A stretch of 36,400 nucleotides of DNA from Gammaproteobacteria bacterium (GTDB lineage Bacteria; Pseudomonadota; Gammaproteobacteria; Pseudomonadales; Halieaceae): NCBI GenBank assembly GCA_030426545.1, contig JAUHYL010000040.1, positions 1 through 36,400 on the forward strand, read 5' to 3'. This document shows, in pieces, positions 15,477-23,653 of this stretch; position 1 is the stretch's first letter; every line of letters starts with the position of its first letter. The translations under genes and the position numbers were made by a program. The notes below the pieces were generated by a model, which searched no databases, was not told the DNA's origin, and saw only the letters and a program-made list of their open reading frames with translations.

Positions 15477-17231
15477 ATGCGACGCATGAAAAAGCTGGGT
15501 GAACTGCTGCTCGAGCAGGGCAAGCTCACAGAACGTGACGTGGAGCGAACGCTTCTCGCGCAGGATGAAATGGGCGGTTTGTTCGGCCAGGTGCTTGTGC
15601 GTCTGGGTCTGGTATCTGAGTTGGACGTGGCCACGGCCGTGAGCGCACAACTCGGTATTCAGTTACTCGTTGCCGACGACTACCCGGAAGCCACGGTGGC
15701 AGATATTCCGGTCGAGTCGGGGTTCCTTGTCAGCCATTGTGCGCTGCCGCTGTCCCTCACTGATTCCCACGCGGAGTTTATTGCCGCGGTGCCCCAGGAT
15801 CCCTATCTGAGCAAGGCGCTCACGATGGCGCTGGACAGGCCTGTCAGTTTACTACTTGGCCTGGAGAGTGAAATCAGCCAGCGACTGCAGGAGCAGATGT
15901 CAGGGTCGGATGAAGATATCGTGGACGAAGAAGGTGCAGACCCCTTTGCCGGCCAGAGTGACGATGAGTTCATCGAGCACCTGAAGGACCTTGCCAGTGA
16001 GGCGCCCGTGATCCGTCTGGTAAACGAGATTATCCACCGTGCGCTTGAGATGAACGCCTCGGATATCCACCTTGAGCCCTTCGACAACGGGCTTCATTTG
16101 CGCTATCGCGTCGATGGTGTGCTGCAACTCTATCCGGAGCCACCGCCGCTGAATCTAGCCGCGGCCATTTCCTCGCGCATCAAGCTGTTGTCGAAGATGA
16201 ACATCGCGGAGACACGGCTCCCGCAGGACGGGCGAATTATGACGCGGGTGAAGGGCCACGAGCTCGACCTTCGTGTATCGACCATTCCCACCGTTCACGG
16301 GGAGAGCATTGTTATGCGTGTGCTCGACAGGGACAGTGTACGCCTGAGTCTCTCCAGTATGGGTTTCAGTGCGGACACGCTGGAACGGTATGAAGAGCTG
16401 CTTAGCCGACCACACGGTGTGCTTCTGGTGACCGGGCCGACGGGATCAGGTAAAACCACAACCCTGTATGCCTCGCTGTCTTCATTGAGCTCGGGTTCGC
16501 AAAAGATTATTACCGTCGAAGATCCGGTCGAATACCAGCTACCCGGCATCAACCAGATTCAGGTGCATCCGCAGATTGAATTGAGCTTTGCGCGTTCCCT
16601 GCGCGCCATCCTGCGCCAGGATCCGGATATCATCATGATAGGGGAAATGCGCGACACCGAAACAGCGCAGATCGGGGTGCAGTCCGCGCTAACCGGTCAC
16701 CTGGTGCTGTCAACGCTGCACACCAACACAGCCGCCAGCGCGGTGACTCGCCTGGAGGATATGGGAATTGAGCGCTATCTGATTACGTCAGCACTTAATG
16801 GCGTGTTGGCCCAGCGCCTGGTGCGCACACTTTGCGAGGCGTGCCGGGCGCCTGTACCGATGGATGCCGCGCAGGCCGAGCGTGCCGGTTTGGCGGAGTA
16901 TTTCGAACACGGGCCCGGGACCGTGTACGAGGCCGTGGGTTGTGAGGCCTGTCAACAAACCGGCTTCAGCGGCAGGACTGGCATCCATGAACTGCTGTTG
17001 CTGGATGACAGCATGCACCGCGAGATTATGTCCGGCGCCGATGCCAGGGAGCTGCACGCGGCGGCGCGGCGTAATGGCATGAAAACCTTGTATGAAGACG
17101 GGTTGCGCAAGGTGGCACTGGGTGTAACCTCCATTGCCGAGGTGTTGCGCGTCACGCAGGATCAGAGCGATGCCGGGGACGTCAATCTGGCGGACGCTGA
17201 TACCGGGCTCGCCGGGGCGCCGGCCGGTTAG
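15477..17231 (+). CDS. gspE: Type II secretion ATPase GspE
   Basis: The 584-residue cytoplasmic ATPase powers pseudopilus assembly. It has an N-terminal MshEN-type domain (about 5-140) and an N2 domain with APVIRLVNEIIHRALEMNASDIHLEP (about 174-199). Walker A GPTGSGKTTTLY is near 319-330, RQDPDIIMIGEMRD is the Walker B region, and STLHTNTAASAVTRL is the His box. A tetracysteine zinc site follows (CEAC near 453-456 and CEAC near 489-492), typical of GspE/PilB-like ATPases. A second ATG three codons in (15486) is an equally possible start. It opens an E-F-G-H-I-J-K-L-M-N-D operon. Confidence 0.95.
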   Translation: MRRMKKLGELLLEQGKLTERDVERTLLAQDEMGGLFGQVLVRLGLVSELDVATAVSAQLGIQLLVADDYPEATVADIPVESGFLVSHCALPLSLTDSHAEFIAAVPQDPYLSKALTMALDRPVSLLLGLESEISQRLQEQMSGSDEDIVDEEGADPFAGQSDDEFIEHLKDLASEAPVIRLVNEIIHRALEMNASDIHLEPFDNGLHLRYRVDGVLQLYPEPPPLNLAAAISSRIKLLSKMNIAETRLPQDGRIMTRVKGHELDLRVSTIPTVHGESIVMRVLDRDSVRLSLSSMGFSADTLERYEELLSRPHGVLLVTGPTGSGKTTTLYASLSSLSSGSQKIITVEDPVEYQLPGINQIQVHPQIELSFARSLRAILRQDPDIIMIGEMRDTETAQIGVQSALTGHLVLSTLHTNTAASAVTRLEDMGIERYLITSALNGVLAQRLVRTLCEACRAPVPMDAAQAERAGLAEYFEHGPGTVYEAVGCEACQQTGFSGRTGIHELLLLDDSMHREIMSGADARELHAAARRNGMKTLYEDGLRKVALGVTSIAEVLRVTQDQSDAGDVNLADADTGLAGAPAG

Positions 17232-17236
17232 GGCCT

Positions 17237-18454
17237 ATGCCACTTTATTCCTACAGGGCGATCGGTCGCGACGGCAAGATTCAGAACGGTTCACTGGAAG
17301 CGCGCGGGCTGGACATTGCTGCGCGTGAGTTGCGCACACGAGGCCTGACGCTTCTCAATATTGACCCTGGTGCTGGTGCGGCGAACCATGACGATGCCGA
17401 CAGCACCATCGGCGCCGGGAGCTTGCGGCGTCAGGACATCCTCTCCTTTACCAACGAACTTTCGGTGCTGCTGCGTGCCGGTTTGCCCCTGGATCGGGCG
17501 CTGCGTGTGCTGATAGATATGTCTTCCCGCCCCGAGATTGAACAGCTGCTGCAGGGGTTGCTGGCCGGCGTCAAAAGCGGCAAGTCGTTGAGCGAAGCGT
17601 TGCAGCCCTATGCAGCGGACTTCGGCGCTTTCTATCTGAATATGCTGCGCTCCGGCGAGGCGGGAGGACATCTCTCGGAGGTGCTGGAACACCTGGTGCG
17701 TTATCTACAGACGTCCAAGCAGAATCGGGACACCGTGATTTCGGCGCTGATCTACCCGGCCATTCTCGCTGTTGTTTCCGTGCTGTCGATTGTGTTGATG
17801 CTGGGCTTTGTTGTACCGCAGTTCGAGACGTTGTTTGCCGACATGGGCGATGCCGTGCCCACATTGACGCGTATGATTATCGCGGCGGCGGATTTTGTCA
17901 GCGCCTACGGCTGGTTGTTGTTGCTGGGTGTAACAGGCCTGGTATTTTTCGTTCGCCATCGCATCAGCACCGAAGCGGGCAGGCGTCGCCTGCACCAGCG
18001 CTTACTGCGTTTTCCTGTTGCCGGTGAGATTGTTTTCGAATTTGAAGTGGCCAGGTTCGCCCGCACCGCCGGCACGCTGCTCGGCAACGGCGTTTCACTG
18101 CTCAAGGCGATTTCCATTGCGATCGATACCGTCGGCAATGAGGTCGTGCGCAATGCCCTGGAGGTGCTTCCGCCGGCAGTGAAAGCAGGGCGGCGCATGT
18201 CGCAGGCGCTGCAGGAAACGGAACAGTTCTCTCCCCTGGTTGTCCAGATGGTACGGGTGGGAGAGGAGTCGGGTAACCTGGACGCCATGCTGCTGGAGTT
18301 GGCCAACGTTTTTGATGATCACGTGCAGTCTGGTATCAAACGCGGCCTTGCACTGTTGGAGCCAATCCTGATTCTGGGAATGGGGTTTTTTATCGCGCTC
18401 ATCATTATCGCAATTCTGATGGGCATAATGTCAGTGAATGACCTGGCGCTGTGA
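17237..18454 (+). CDS. gspF: Type II secretion inner-membrane platform protein GspF
   Basis: The 405-residue polytopic membrane protein has two repeated GspF domains (about 70-195 and 270-395). The N-terminal MPLYSYRAIGRDGKIQNGSL is the classic GspF start. Membrane segments are seen near 170-195 (SALIYPAILAVVSVLSIVLM), 215-240, and 370-395 (LEPILILGMGFFIALIIIAI). It couples the GspE ATPase to pseudopilin assembly in the inner membrane. It begins 5 bp after gspE. Confidence 0.95.
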   Translation: MPLYSYRAIGRDGKIQNGSLEARGLDIAARELRTRGLTLLNIDPGAGAANHDDADSTIGAGSLRRQDILSFTNELSVLLRAGLPLDRALRVLIDMSSRPEIEQLLQGLLAGVKSGKSLSEALQPYAADFGAFYLNMLRSGEAGGHLSEVLEHLVRYLQTSKQNRDTVISALIYPAILAVVSVLSIVLMLGFVVPQFETLFADMGDAVPTLTRMIIAAADFVSAYGWLLLLGVTGLVFFVRHRISTEAGRRRLHQRLLRFPVAGEIVFEFEVARFARTAGTLLGNGVSLLKAISIAIDTVGNEVVRNALEVLPPAVKAGRRMSQALQETEQFSPLVVQMVRVGEESGNLDAMLLELANVFDDHVQSGIKRGLALLEPILILGMGFFIALIIIAILMGIMSVNDLAL

Positions 18455-18496
18455 AGTTCACGGCGCACTGCGGTTAATGTTAATGGAAGCCTAACG

Positions 18497-18937
18497 ATGA
18501 TTGTCGCAAGTAACACAAGGTTGATGTTCTCTCGATCCAGTGGATTCACGCTGATGGAAATGCTGGTTGTGCTGGCTATCCTGGGCCTCCTGATTGGTCT
18601 TGTCGGACCGCAGGTGTTAAACCAGCTTGGGGGTGCGAAGAGCAAGACTGCTGCCATCCAGATCAAGGATCTGGAACAGACGCTTGAAATGTACAAGCTG
18701 GATGTGGGGCGATTCCCAACCACCGAGCAGGGCCTTGATGCGCTGGTGAATAGGCCCGAGGGCGTTTCTGGCTGGAACGGGCCCTATTTGAAATCGAACG
18801 TCCCGCAGGATCCCTGGAAGCGCGATTACCTGTACCGCTACCCGGGTGAACGCGGTTCTATAGAGGTCATCAGCTACGGCCAGGATGGTCAACCCGGCGG
18901 CGAGGGCGAAGACGCTGATATCAGCAACTGGCCCTGA
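18497..18937 (+). CDS. gspG: Major pseudopilin GspG
   Basis: The 146-residue major pseudopilin has the prepilin cleavage site SSG/FTLMEMLVVLAILGLLIG, with Phe at +1 and Glu at +5 of the mature protein. The C-terminal globular domain carries the GspG blocks GRFPTTEQGLDALV, WNGPYLK, VPQDPWKRDYLYRYPG and the calcium-loop SYGQDGQPGGEGEDADI. The leader is 16 residues from the ATG at 18497, which has GGAAG seven bases upstream. A start at 18524 would give a 7-residue leader and is also possible. The processing peptidase (PilD/GspO) is not in this window. Confidence 0.95.
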   Translation: MIVASNTRLMFSRSSGFTLMEMLVVLAILGLLIGLVGPQVLNQLGGAKSKTAAIQIKDLEQTLEMYKLDVGRFPTTEQGLDALVNRPEGVSGWNGPYLKSNVPQDPWKRDYLYRYPGERGSIEVISYGQDGQPGGEGEDADISNWP

Positions 18938-18946
18938 GCCGTTGCG

Positions 18947-19471
18947 ATGACGGTCGTGGCGCCAGCTTTTTCGCCAAACCCGGCGCACGCACTTCCAGAG
19001 AATCCTGCGCCTGCCGCGGCGGTGCGTCACCCCATGGGGGGTTTCAGCCTGATGGAGTTGTTGGTGGTATTGGTCATTGCCGCCGTACTGCTGGGCGTCT
19101 CCCTGCCGGGTACCCAGCGCATCTACGATTCCATGCAGCAGCGTCAGCTGGTGCGCGATGTAGTGCGCACCTTTGCCGCAGCGCGCCATGAGGCGATGTA
19201 CCTTGGCACCCATCAGGATGTTGTATTCGACAATGACCTGCGCACCCTTTTGTACCGGGACAAACGAATGCGCGTTCCCGCCGATGTGAGAATTGCCTTT
19301 AGCGGCGCGGCGGAGTTGGGCAGTCAATCGCGGTCTGTTGTCAGGTTCTATCCAGAAGGCGGTGCCAGCGGAGGTGATATCGATCTCAGTCTCGCCGGCG
19401 GCTCCGGCTATCGTATTTCAGTGGACTGGCTGTTGGGTGGGGTTACGGTAGAACCTCGTGTGTATGACTAG
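18947..19471 (+). CDS. gspH: Minor pseudopilin GspH
   Basis: The 174-residue minor pseudopilin has the prepilin motif GG/FSLMELLVVLVIAAVLLGVS, with Glu at +5, followed by a short globular domain (FAAARHEAMYLGTHQDVVFD...). From the ATG at 18947 the leader is about 32 residues and rich in Pro and Ala, longer than usual. An internal ATG at about 19033 would leave only MGG before the cleavage site, which seems too short. The gene lies 9 bp after gspG. It probably joins the pseudopilus shaft below the tip complex. Confidence 0.88.
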   Translation: MTVVAPAFSPNPAHALPENPAPAAAVRHPMGGFSLMELLVVLVIAAVLLGVSLPGTQRIYDSMQQRQLVRDVVRTFAAARHEAMYLGTHQDVVFDNDLRTLLYRDKRMRVPADVRIAFSGAAELGSQSRSVVRFYPEGGASGGDIDLSLAGGSGYRISVDWLLGGVTVEPRVYD

Positions 19472-20000
19472 CAGTCTGCTGCGGGGTCTTTCACGTGTGG
19501 CTGCTTGCGCAACCTTGCAAACCTGCGGGCGTTTGCGTGGAAGTGCGCACGGCGCAGGCGTGCAATTGAAGCACCGGGACCGGATTCGTCGTGGTGCTAT
19601 CCCACCGAGTTCCAGTATCCCCGGGCCGTCCTTCGCGCGCGGGTTTTCCCTGCTGGAAATGATGGTGGCCATTGCAATCCTGGCGCTGGCGCTGGGCTAT
19701 CTCTATCAGGCCTCTGGTGGCGCCACGCGAAATCTGCGCGTCCAGGAAAAATACGCCCACGGCGTGGAGCTGGCGCGGTCGCTGCTGGCCGAATACAGCA
19801 CCGTCAGCGCTGGCGGTGTAGATGCCACCGGTTTGCATGGCGAGGAATACACGTGGCGGGTGACCTCCGCTGCAGTTGAGTTCGGCGGCGAGAGAGCACA
19901 GCAGGCGCTGTTGCATAGTATAGAAGTATCGGTGAGCTGGTCTGATGGCCTACGCCGTCGGCAGGTTGCTCTGCATTCAGTGGTCGGGGTGGAAAAGTGA
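19464..20000 (+). CDS. gspI: Minor pseudopilin GspI
   Basis: The 178-residue protein (from the ATG at 19464) has the prepilin motif ARG/FSLLEMMVAIAILALALGYL and the GspI-type block VELARSLLAEY. GspI nucleates the I-J-K tip of the pseudopilus. The reading frame overlaps gspH by 8 bp. The leader from this ATG would be about 60 residues with several Cys and Arg, unusually long. An in-frame GTG or TTG just before KHRDRIRRGAIPP would give a leader of about 26-28 residues and may be the real start. The 3' end overlaps gspJ by 4 bp. Confidence 0.85.
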   Translation: MTSSLLRGLSRVAACATLQTCGRLRGSAHGAGVQLKHRDRIRRGAIPPSSSIPGPSFARGFSLLEMMVAIAILALALGYLYQASGGATRNLRVQEKYAHGVELARSLLAEYSTVSAGGVDATGLHGEEYTWRVTSAAVEFGGERAQQALLHSIEVSVSWSDGLRRRQVALHSVVGVEK

Positions 20001-20626
20001 GCATCTGCCACAAGCGCTCGTTGCGTCATCGCTCCTCTCCGGCAATGCAGAGCGGCGGCTTTACCCTGGTGGAGGTGATGGTTGCCATTTCCATTCTCCT
20101 TTTGATCCTGCTTGCAACCATCAGTGCGTTGCGCACTTTTGGCAACACCAGTGCGAGCGTTGACACCATGATTGCGCGTGTGGATGAAGTGCGCAGTGTG
20201 AGTTCTTTTCTGCGAGAGCTGACGGAATCGTCGGTCGTCGGGGCCAGTTCGGGTGAATTGAGTCTGGGAGCAAGCGCCTCCACCCCGTCACATTTCCTGC
20301 ACGGGGAGAATTTTTTCGAGTTGAATACGGCGGTACTGTTCGGTGAACTGTACGGCGGTCATTTTCAGGTGCGTGTGGCCAGCGAGGAGGGACAATTGGT
20401 TTTGCGTTGGCGAGAAGTCTCCAGCAAGGCAGAGGATGACTGGCCGCTGGAACAAAAGAGAGTACTTTTGCAGAACCTGAATGCTTTTTCTGTTCAGGCT
20501 CTCTCGCGCGAGAACGGCGCCTGGCAGGCGTTCAATGAGCGCGCGCGGGGGCCTGTGCTTCTGCGCATCCAGGTCCAGTCAGAGGGCCGGCGGTGGCCAG
20601 TGCTTTCTATGCAGGTGCGTAGATGA
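19997..20626 (+). CDS. gspJ: Minor pseudopilin GspJ
   Basis: The 209-residue protein has the prepilin motif QSGG/FTLVEVMVAISILLLILL with Glu at +5, after a 21-residue basic leader. The C-terminal part holds LRWREVSS, KRVLLQNLNAFSVQAL and PVLLRIQVQ, as in the GspJ beta-rich domain. It starts at a GTG overlapping the gspI stop (GTGA) and overlaps gspK by 4 bp. It forms the pseudopilus tip with GspI and GspK. Confidence 0.88.
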   Translation: MSICHKRSLRHRSSPAMQSGGFTLVEVMVAISILLLILLATISALRTFGNTSASVDTMIARVDEVRSVSSFLRELTESSVVGASSGELSLGASASTPSHFLHGENFFELNTAVLFGELYGGHFQVRVASEEGQLVLRWREVSSKAEDDWPLEQKRVLLQNLNAFSVQALSRENGAWQAFNERARGPVLLRIQVQSEGRRWPVLSMQVRR

Positions 20627-21474
20627 AGGGGCGCCGGCTTTACCAGGGCAGGCAGGCCGGTGTAGCCATCGCCGTGGTCATGTGGTTTGTCGCCGGTATG
20701 GCAATCCTGGTGGCGGGCATCGTCATGGACGCGCGGATGGATACCCGAATGGCCCAGGTTCACCTGGGGCGGGCGAAGGCCGCAGCCGCCGGGGATGGTG
20801 CCATTGCGCTGGCGCTACTGGAGGCCCGTACCCGGTCTTCTGAACAGCAATCGGACTCGCCGAACGAGAATATTTACCGCCTTGGCGATACTGTAGTGCA
20901 GGTTCGGTTGCAGCCACAATCCGGTCTGATCAACCTCAACCTCGCCCCGCGTTCCCTGCTGGCCGCCCTGTTTCTGATCAAGGGCGGATTGGACGATACG
21001 GCCGCTGCTGAGCTCGCCGGCATTGTGGTAGAGTGGCGCTCCTCGCGCGATGGTGACCGGCGTAGGTCGGGCGTAGGCGGTTTTCGTACGCCGGAAGATT
21101 TGCTCCGTGTACGCGGTTTTTCGCGCACGCTGCTGGATGCAATCAGGGACTACGTCGTTGTCGGCAGCGGCAGTGGTGGAGGCGGCGCTGTAAACTGGGT
21201 GCTTGCGCCTGAGCCTCTTCTGGCCGTAGCACAACAGACAGTCCCTGATTCCCTGGCCAGCATTCTTGATCGCAGAGAGCAGCAGCGCCCGGCTGCAAGC
21301 GCGGGAAAGTACCGCGTGGATGCGCTGGTGCGTTATGGCGACAGGGTCTGGCAGCGCCGGCAGTGGGTCACTTTGGGGGCTGCCCGGGGGGGAAACAACG
21401 GCTCCAGCCTGCCCTGGCAGGTCGAGCGCATGGAGCAGGCGCGCATACATACTGGCTATTCGGATAAGTCTTGA
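20623..21474 (+). CDS. gspK: Pseudopilus tip protein GspK
   Basis: The 283-residue protein has a basic leader MKGRRLYQGRQAG followed by the hydrophobic VAIAVVMWFVAGMAILVAGI. It lacks the +5 Glu found in the other pseudopilins, which is the normal condition for GspK. The block SGLINLNLAPRSLLAALFLI and the later GFRTPEDLLRVRGFSRTLLDA (helix-hairpin-helix-like) are diagnostic. A glycine-serine run (GSGSGGGGA) near residue 183 links two subdomains. It overlaps gspJ by 4 bp and gspL by 1 bp. It is expected to cap the pseudopilus. Confidence 0.9.
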   Translation: MKGRRLYQGRQAGVAIAVVMWFVAGMAILVAGIVMDARMDTRMAQVHLGRAKAAAAGDGAIALALLEARTRSSEQQSDSPNENIYRLGDTVVQVRLQPQSGLINLNLAPRSLLAALFLIKGGLDDTAAAELAGIVVEWRSSRDGDRRRSGVGGFRTPEDLLRVRGFSRTLLDAIRDYVVVGSGSGGGGAVNWVLAPEPLLAVAQQTVPDSLASILDRREQQRPAASAGKYRVDALVRYGDRVWQRRQWVTLGAARGGNNGSSLPWQVERMEQARIHTGYSDKS

Positions 21475-22490
21475 TGCTTGAATCAGATCGCCAATGGGAG
21501 TTCTTCGGGTATGACATGCGCAATGTCTACCACGCTTTCGCGACGGCCTGGCGGAACTTCATTTGGGAGCCGGGCTCCCCCGTGCGACACCGGCTGGACG
21601 AAGCGGTTCGGGTGCGCAGTGAGACGGGAGAATACTGCTATCACGATGGCCAACCAAGCGCCGCGCTACCCGGTGATTGCAGTGCCGTGCTGTTGCCCGA
21701 TGAGCTTGTCCTGGGCCGAACACTGCAGGTGCCGGAAGCGGTGGAAAGTGAACTGCACGCAGTCATCGCGCTTGAAGTTTCTGCGCACAGCCCATTTCCC
21801 GGCGACGATACCGCCTATGGCTGGCGGGTGCTTTCCCGCGAGGGAGAGCAACTGACAGTGGCACTGGTTATCGCTTCCAGCAGCGCGGTCATGACCTATC
21901 TCGGCCGCGAATACGACATACACGATGCCGCGCAGGAAGAGGTGTGGGCCGCTGTTGATGGCGAGGTTGTGGTGTTGCAGGGCTTTGGTGAAGTCAGGCG
22001 CAACCGCCGATTTCGTGAGCGCCTGCTGAGAGTGGCAATGTGGTTGGGGCTTTCGTCCCTGCTTTGCCTGGCGATTCTGGCCGCGGGCGCGTTGTTCAAA
22101 AGTGCGCAACTCCATCGCTACGAAGGAATGAGTGCGGAGTTGGAAGCGCGCTCAAGTACCGCGGCGGCACTGCGTGCGGAGCTGCTCACGGCCAATGATC
22201 TGGTTGCTGCTGCCAATGAGTTTGTTCGTCGCCACCCGGCGCCACACCGGGAGATATCCCGCCTCACAGACCTGTTCGATGATGGCACTTCGGTGGAGCG
22301 ATTCGAGATGAACGGCCTCGACATAGAAATTCGGGGCAGGGCGAGTGATGCAGCGTCGATAATGCAGACACTGAGTGCGCAGGACGCCTACGCGGAAGTT
22401 AGCGCTCCGCGGGCTATCAGCCGCGCGAAAGGTTCGGAGCAGGACTATTTCCATCTCAATATCAAACTGCGCGAGGTGGCAGAGCCTTGA
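21474..22490 (+). CDS. gspL: Type II secretion protein GspL
   Basis: The 338-residue bitopic inner-membrane protein has a cytoplasmic N-terminal domain (about 1-180) that would bind the GspE ATPase. One membrane segment lies near 187-209 (VAMWLGLSSLLCLAILAAGA), followed by a heptad-like stretch and a periplasmic PilN/GspL-type ferredoxin-like domain (about 250-335). It is shorter than enterobacterial GspL, mainly in the cytoplasmic part. I take the ATG at 21474, which shares its A with the gspK stop. Identity rests on position between gspK and gspM and on architecture, since the family diverges strongly. Confidence 0.82.
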   Translation: MLESDRQWEFFGYDMRNVYHAFATAWRNFIWEPGSPVRHRLDEAVRVRSETGEYCYHDGQPSAALPGDCSAVLLPDELVLGRTLQVPEAVESELHAVIALEVSAHSPFPGDDTAYGWRVLSREGEQLTVALVIASSSAVMTYLGREYDIHDAAQEEVWAAVDGEVVVLQGFGEVRRNRRFRERLLRVAMWLGLSSLLCLAILAAGALFKSAQLHRYEGMSAELEARSSTAAALRAELLTANDLVAAANEFVRRHPAPHREISRLTDLFDDGTSVERFEMNGLDIEIRGRASDAASIMQTLSAQDAYAEVSAPRAISRAKGSEQDYFHLNIKLREVAEP

Positions 22491-23047
22491 ACTGGGTGCG
22501 CGCAAATCCGCGAAGTGCACTGTTGTGTGGCATTTCGCTTGCTCTGCCCGTGCTGCTCTGGTGCTACGCGGCGCTGGCGCTATTGGAACTTCGCGCGTCC
22601 GCTGTCAAGGAAATTGACTACCTCGCGCCGCGCATAGCTCGACTACAGGGGTTGATAGCGGTTGAGTCAGAACTGAGCGCATCAACCGGGCAGGCCAGAG
22701 AGCGGCTCGCGATGCTGGCCTACCCGGCCAGTATCGACATCAAGGAATTGTCAGCCTCGATGCAGAGCGATATCCGACAGCTCTTCGCAGACGCAGGAAT
22801 GTTGGTTAGTAACAGCCAGGTAGCAGCACCGGTGGATGAGGATATGCTGGAGCGTATTTCAGTGCGGCTAGCAGTCAGCGGCGAACTGGGCGCGCTTCAG
22901 GGTGCGCTGCATGCGATCGCTGCGCATGAGCCAGTATTGATTGTGGAGTCCCTGGAAGTGCGACCCGAGAACAATCGTCGCGAAGACAAGTCATCTCGCC
23001 TTGTATCTGCGAACCTCAAGATTCAGGCGCTGAGGGTGAAAGGGTGA
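22487..23047 (+). CDS. gspM: Type II secretion protein GspM
   Basis: The 186-residue bitopic protein has a short cytoplasmic tail, a membrane segment near 11-32 (SALLCGISLALPVLLWCYAA), a coiled linker, and a periplasmic ferredoxin-like domain ending VLIVESLEVRPENNRR. It would pair with GspL in the inner-membrane platform. The frame starts at TTG overlapping the gspL stop (TTGA); GTG at 22496 is an alternative. It overlaps the next gene by 4 bp. Recognition depends on order and topology more than on conserved residues. Confidence 0.8.
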   Translation: MNWVRANPRSALLCGISLALPVLLWCYAALALLELRASAVKEIDYLAPRIARLQGLIAVESELSASTGQARERLAMLAYPASIDIKELSASMQSDIRQLFADAGMLVSNSQVAAPVDEDMLERISVRLAVSGELGALQGALHAIAAHEPVLIVESLEVRPENNRREDKSSRLVSANLKIQALRVKG

Positions 23048-23619
23048 GCGCGCTGAATAGGTTGAACCTGCGCTACAGGGTGGATACCGAACCCTTGCGC
23101 ACAGAGCGCAGGGCCGAACTGCTGGCACTGTTCCTGGGTATTGTGCTGCTACTCCAGATAGCCTGGGGAGCCTCTCAGCTCTGGCTTCTTTCACCGCCTG
23201 AGCCCATACAGCCCTCGCAGGATTCACTGCAGGTTCGGGAGGCGTTGGGCATCGCTGCCCTGAGCGAAGAGCAGTCACGATCCATGTTGCAACGACCGCT
23301 GTTCTGGCCTGATCGCCGACCTGCCGGAGATAGCGCAGTTGAGAGCTCGTCCGATCGCGCTGCCGAGCAGGAGGATATCGAAGGATTGCGCCTCGTGGGG
23401 GTATATGGCGCTGGCAACTCGGCTGGTATCATTGTGCTGCTCAATGACAGCAAGCTCCGTGTCGGCGTGGGAGAGACCGTGGCCGGTTGGCGGGTGAAGT
23501 CCGTTGAGCCCGGCGCAGCGGTACTAACCTCGAAGAAGGGGAAGCAGCGTCTGCTGTTGCAGCCAGCCTCAGCCAATGCAAACCCTCCAGCAGGCAGGCG
23601 CAGCAAGCGCGGCCGTTGA
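23044..23619 (+). CDS. gspN: GspC/XpsN-type type II secretion protein (HR domain, no PDZ)
   Basis: The 191-residue bitopic protein has a cytoplasmic N-terminus, a membrane segment near 27-47 (LLALFLGIVLLLQIAWGASQ), a variable periplasmic linker, and a homology-region-like beta domain (about 113-172: GLRLVGVYGAGNS, then IIVLLNDSKLRVGVGETV). This HR domain contacts the N0 domain of the secretin. The C-terminus is a short basic tail (GRRSKRGR) with no PDZ domain, unlike classical GspC. In Xanthomonas the equivalent place before the secretin gene is held by XpsN, and the whole gene order here matches that operon. It starts at GTG overlapping gspM by 4 bp. Confidence 0.8.
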   Translation: MSALNRLNLRYRVDTEPLRTERRAELLALFLGIVLLLQIAWGASQLWLLSPPEPIQPSQDSLQVREALGIAALSEEQSRSMLQRPLFWPDRRPAGDSAVESSSDRAAEQEDIEGLRLVGVYGAGNSAGIIVLLNDSKLRVGVGETVAGWRVKSVEPGAAVLTSKKGKQRLLLQPASANANPPAGRRSKRGR

Positions 23620-23653
23620 CGGCAACTGGTGATAAACCTACTTGGAATTGAAG

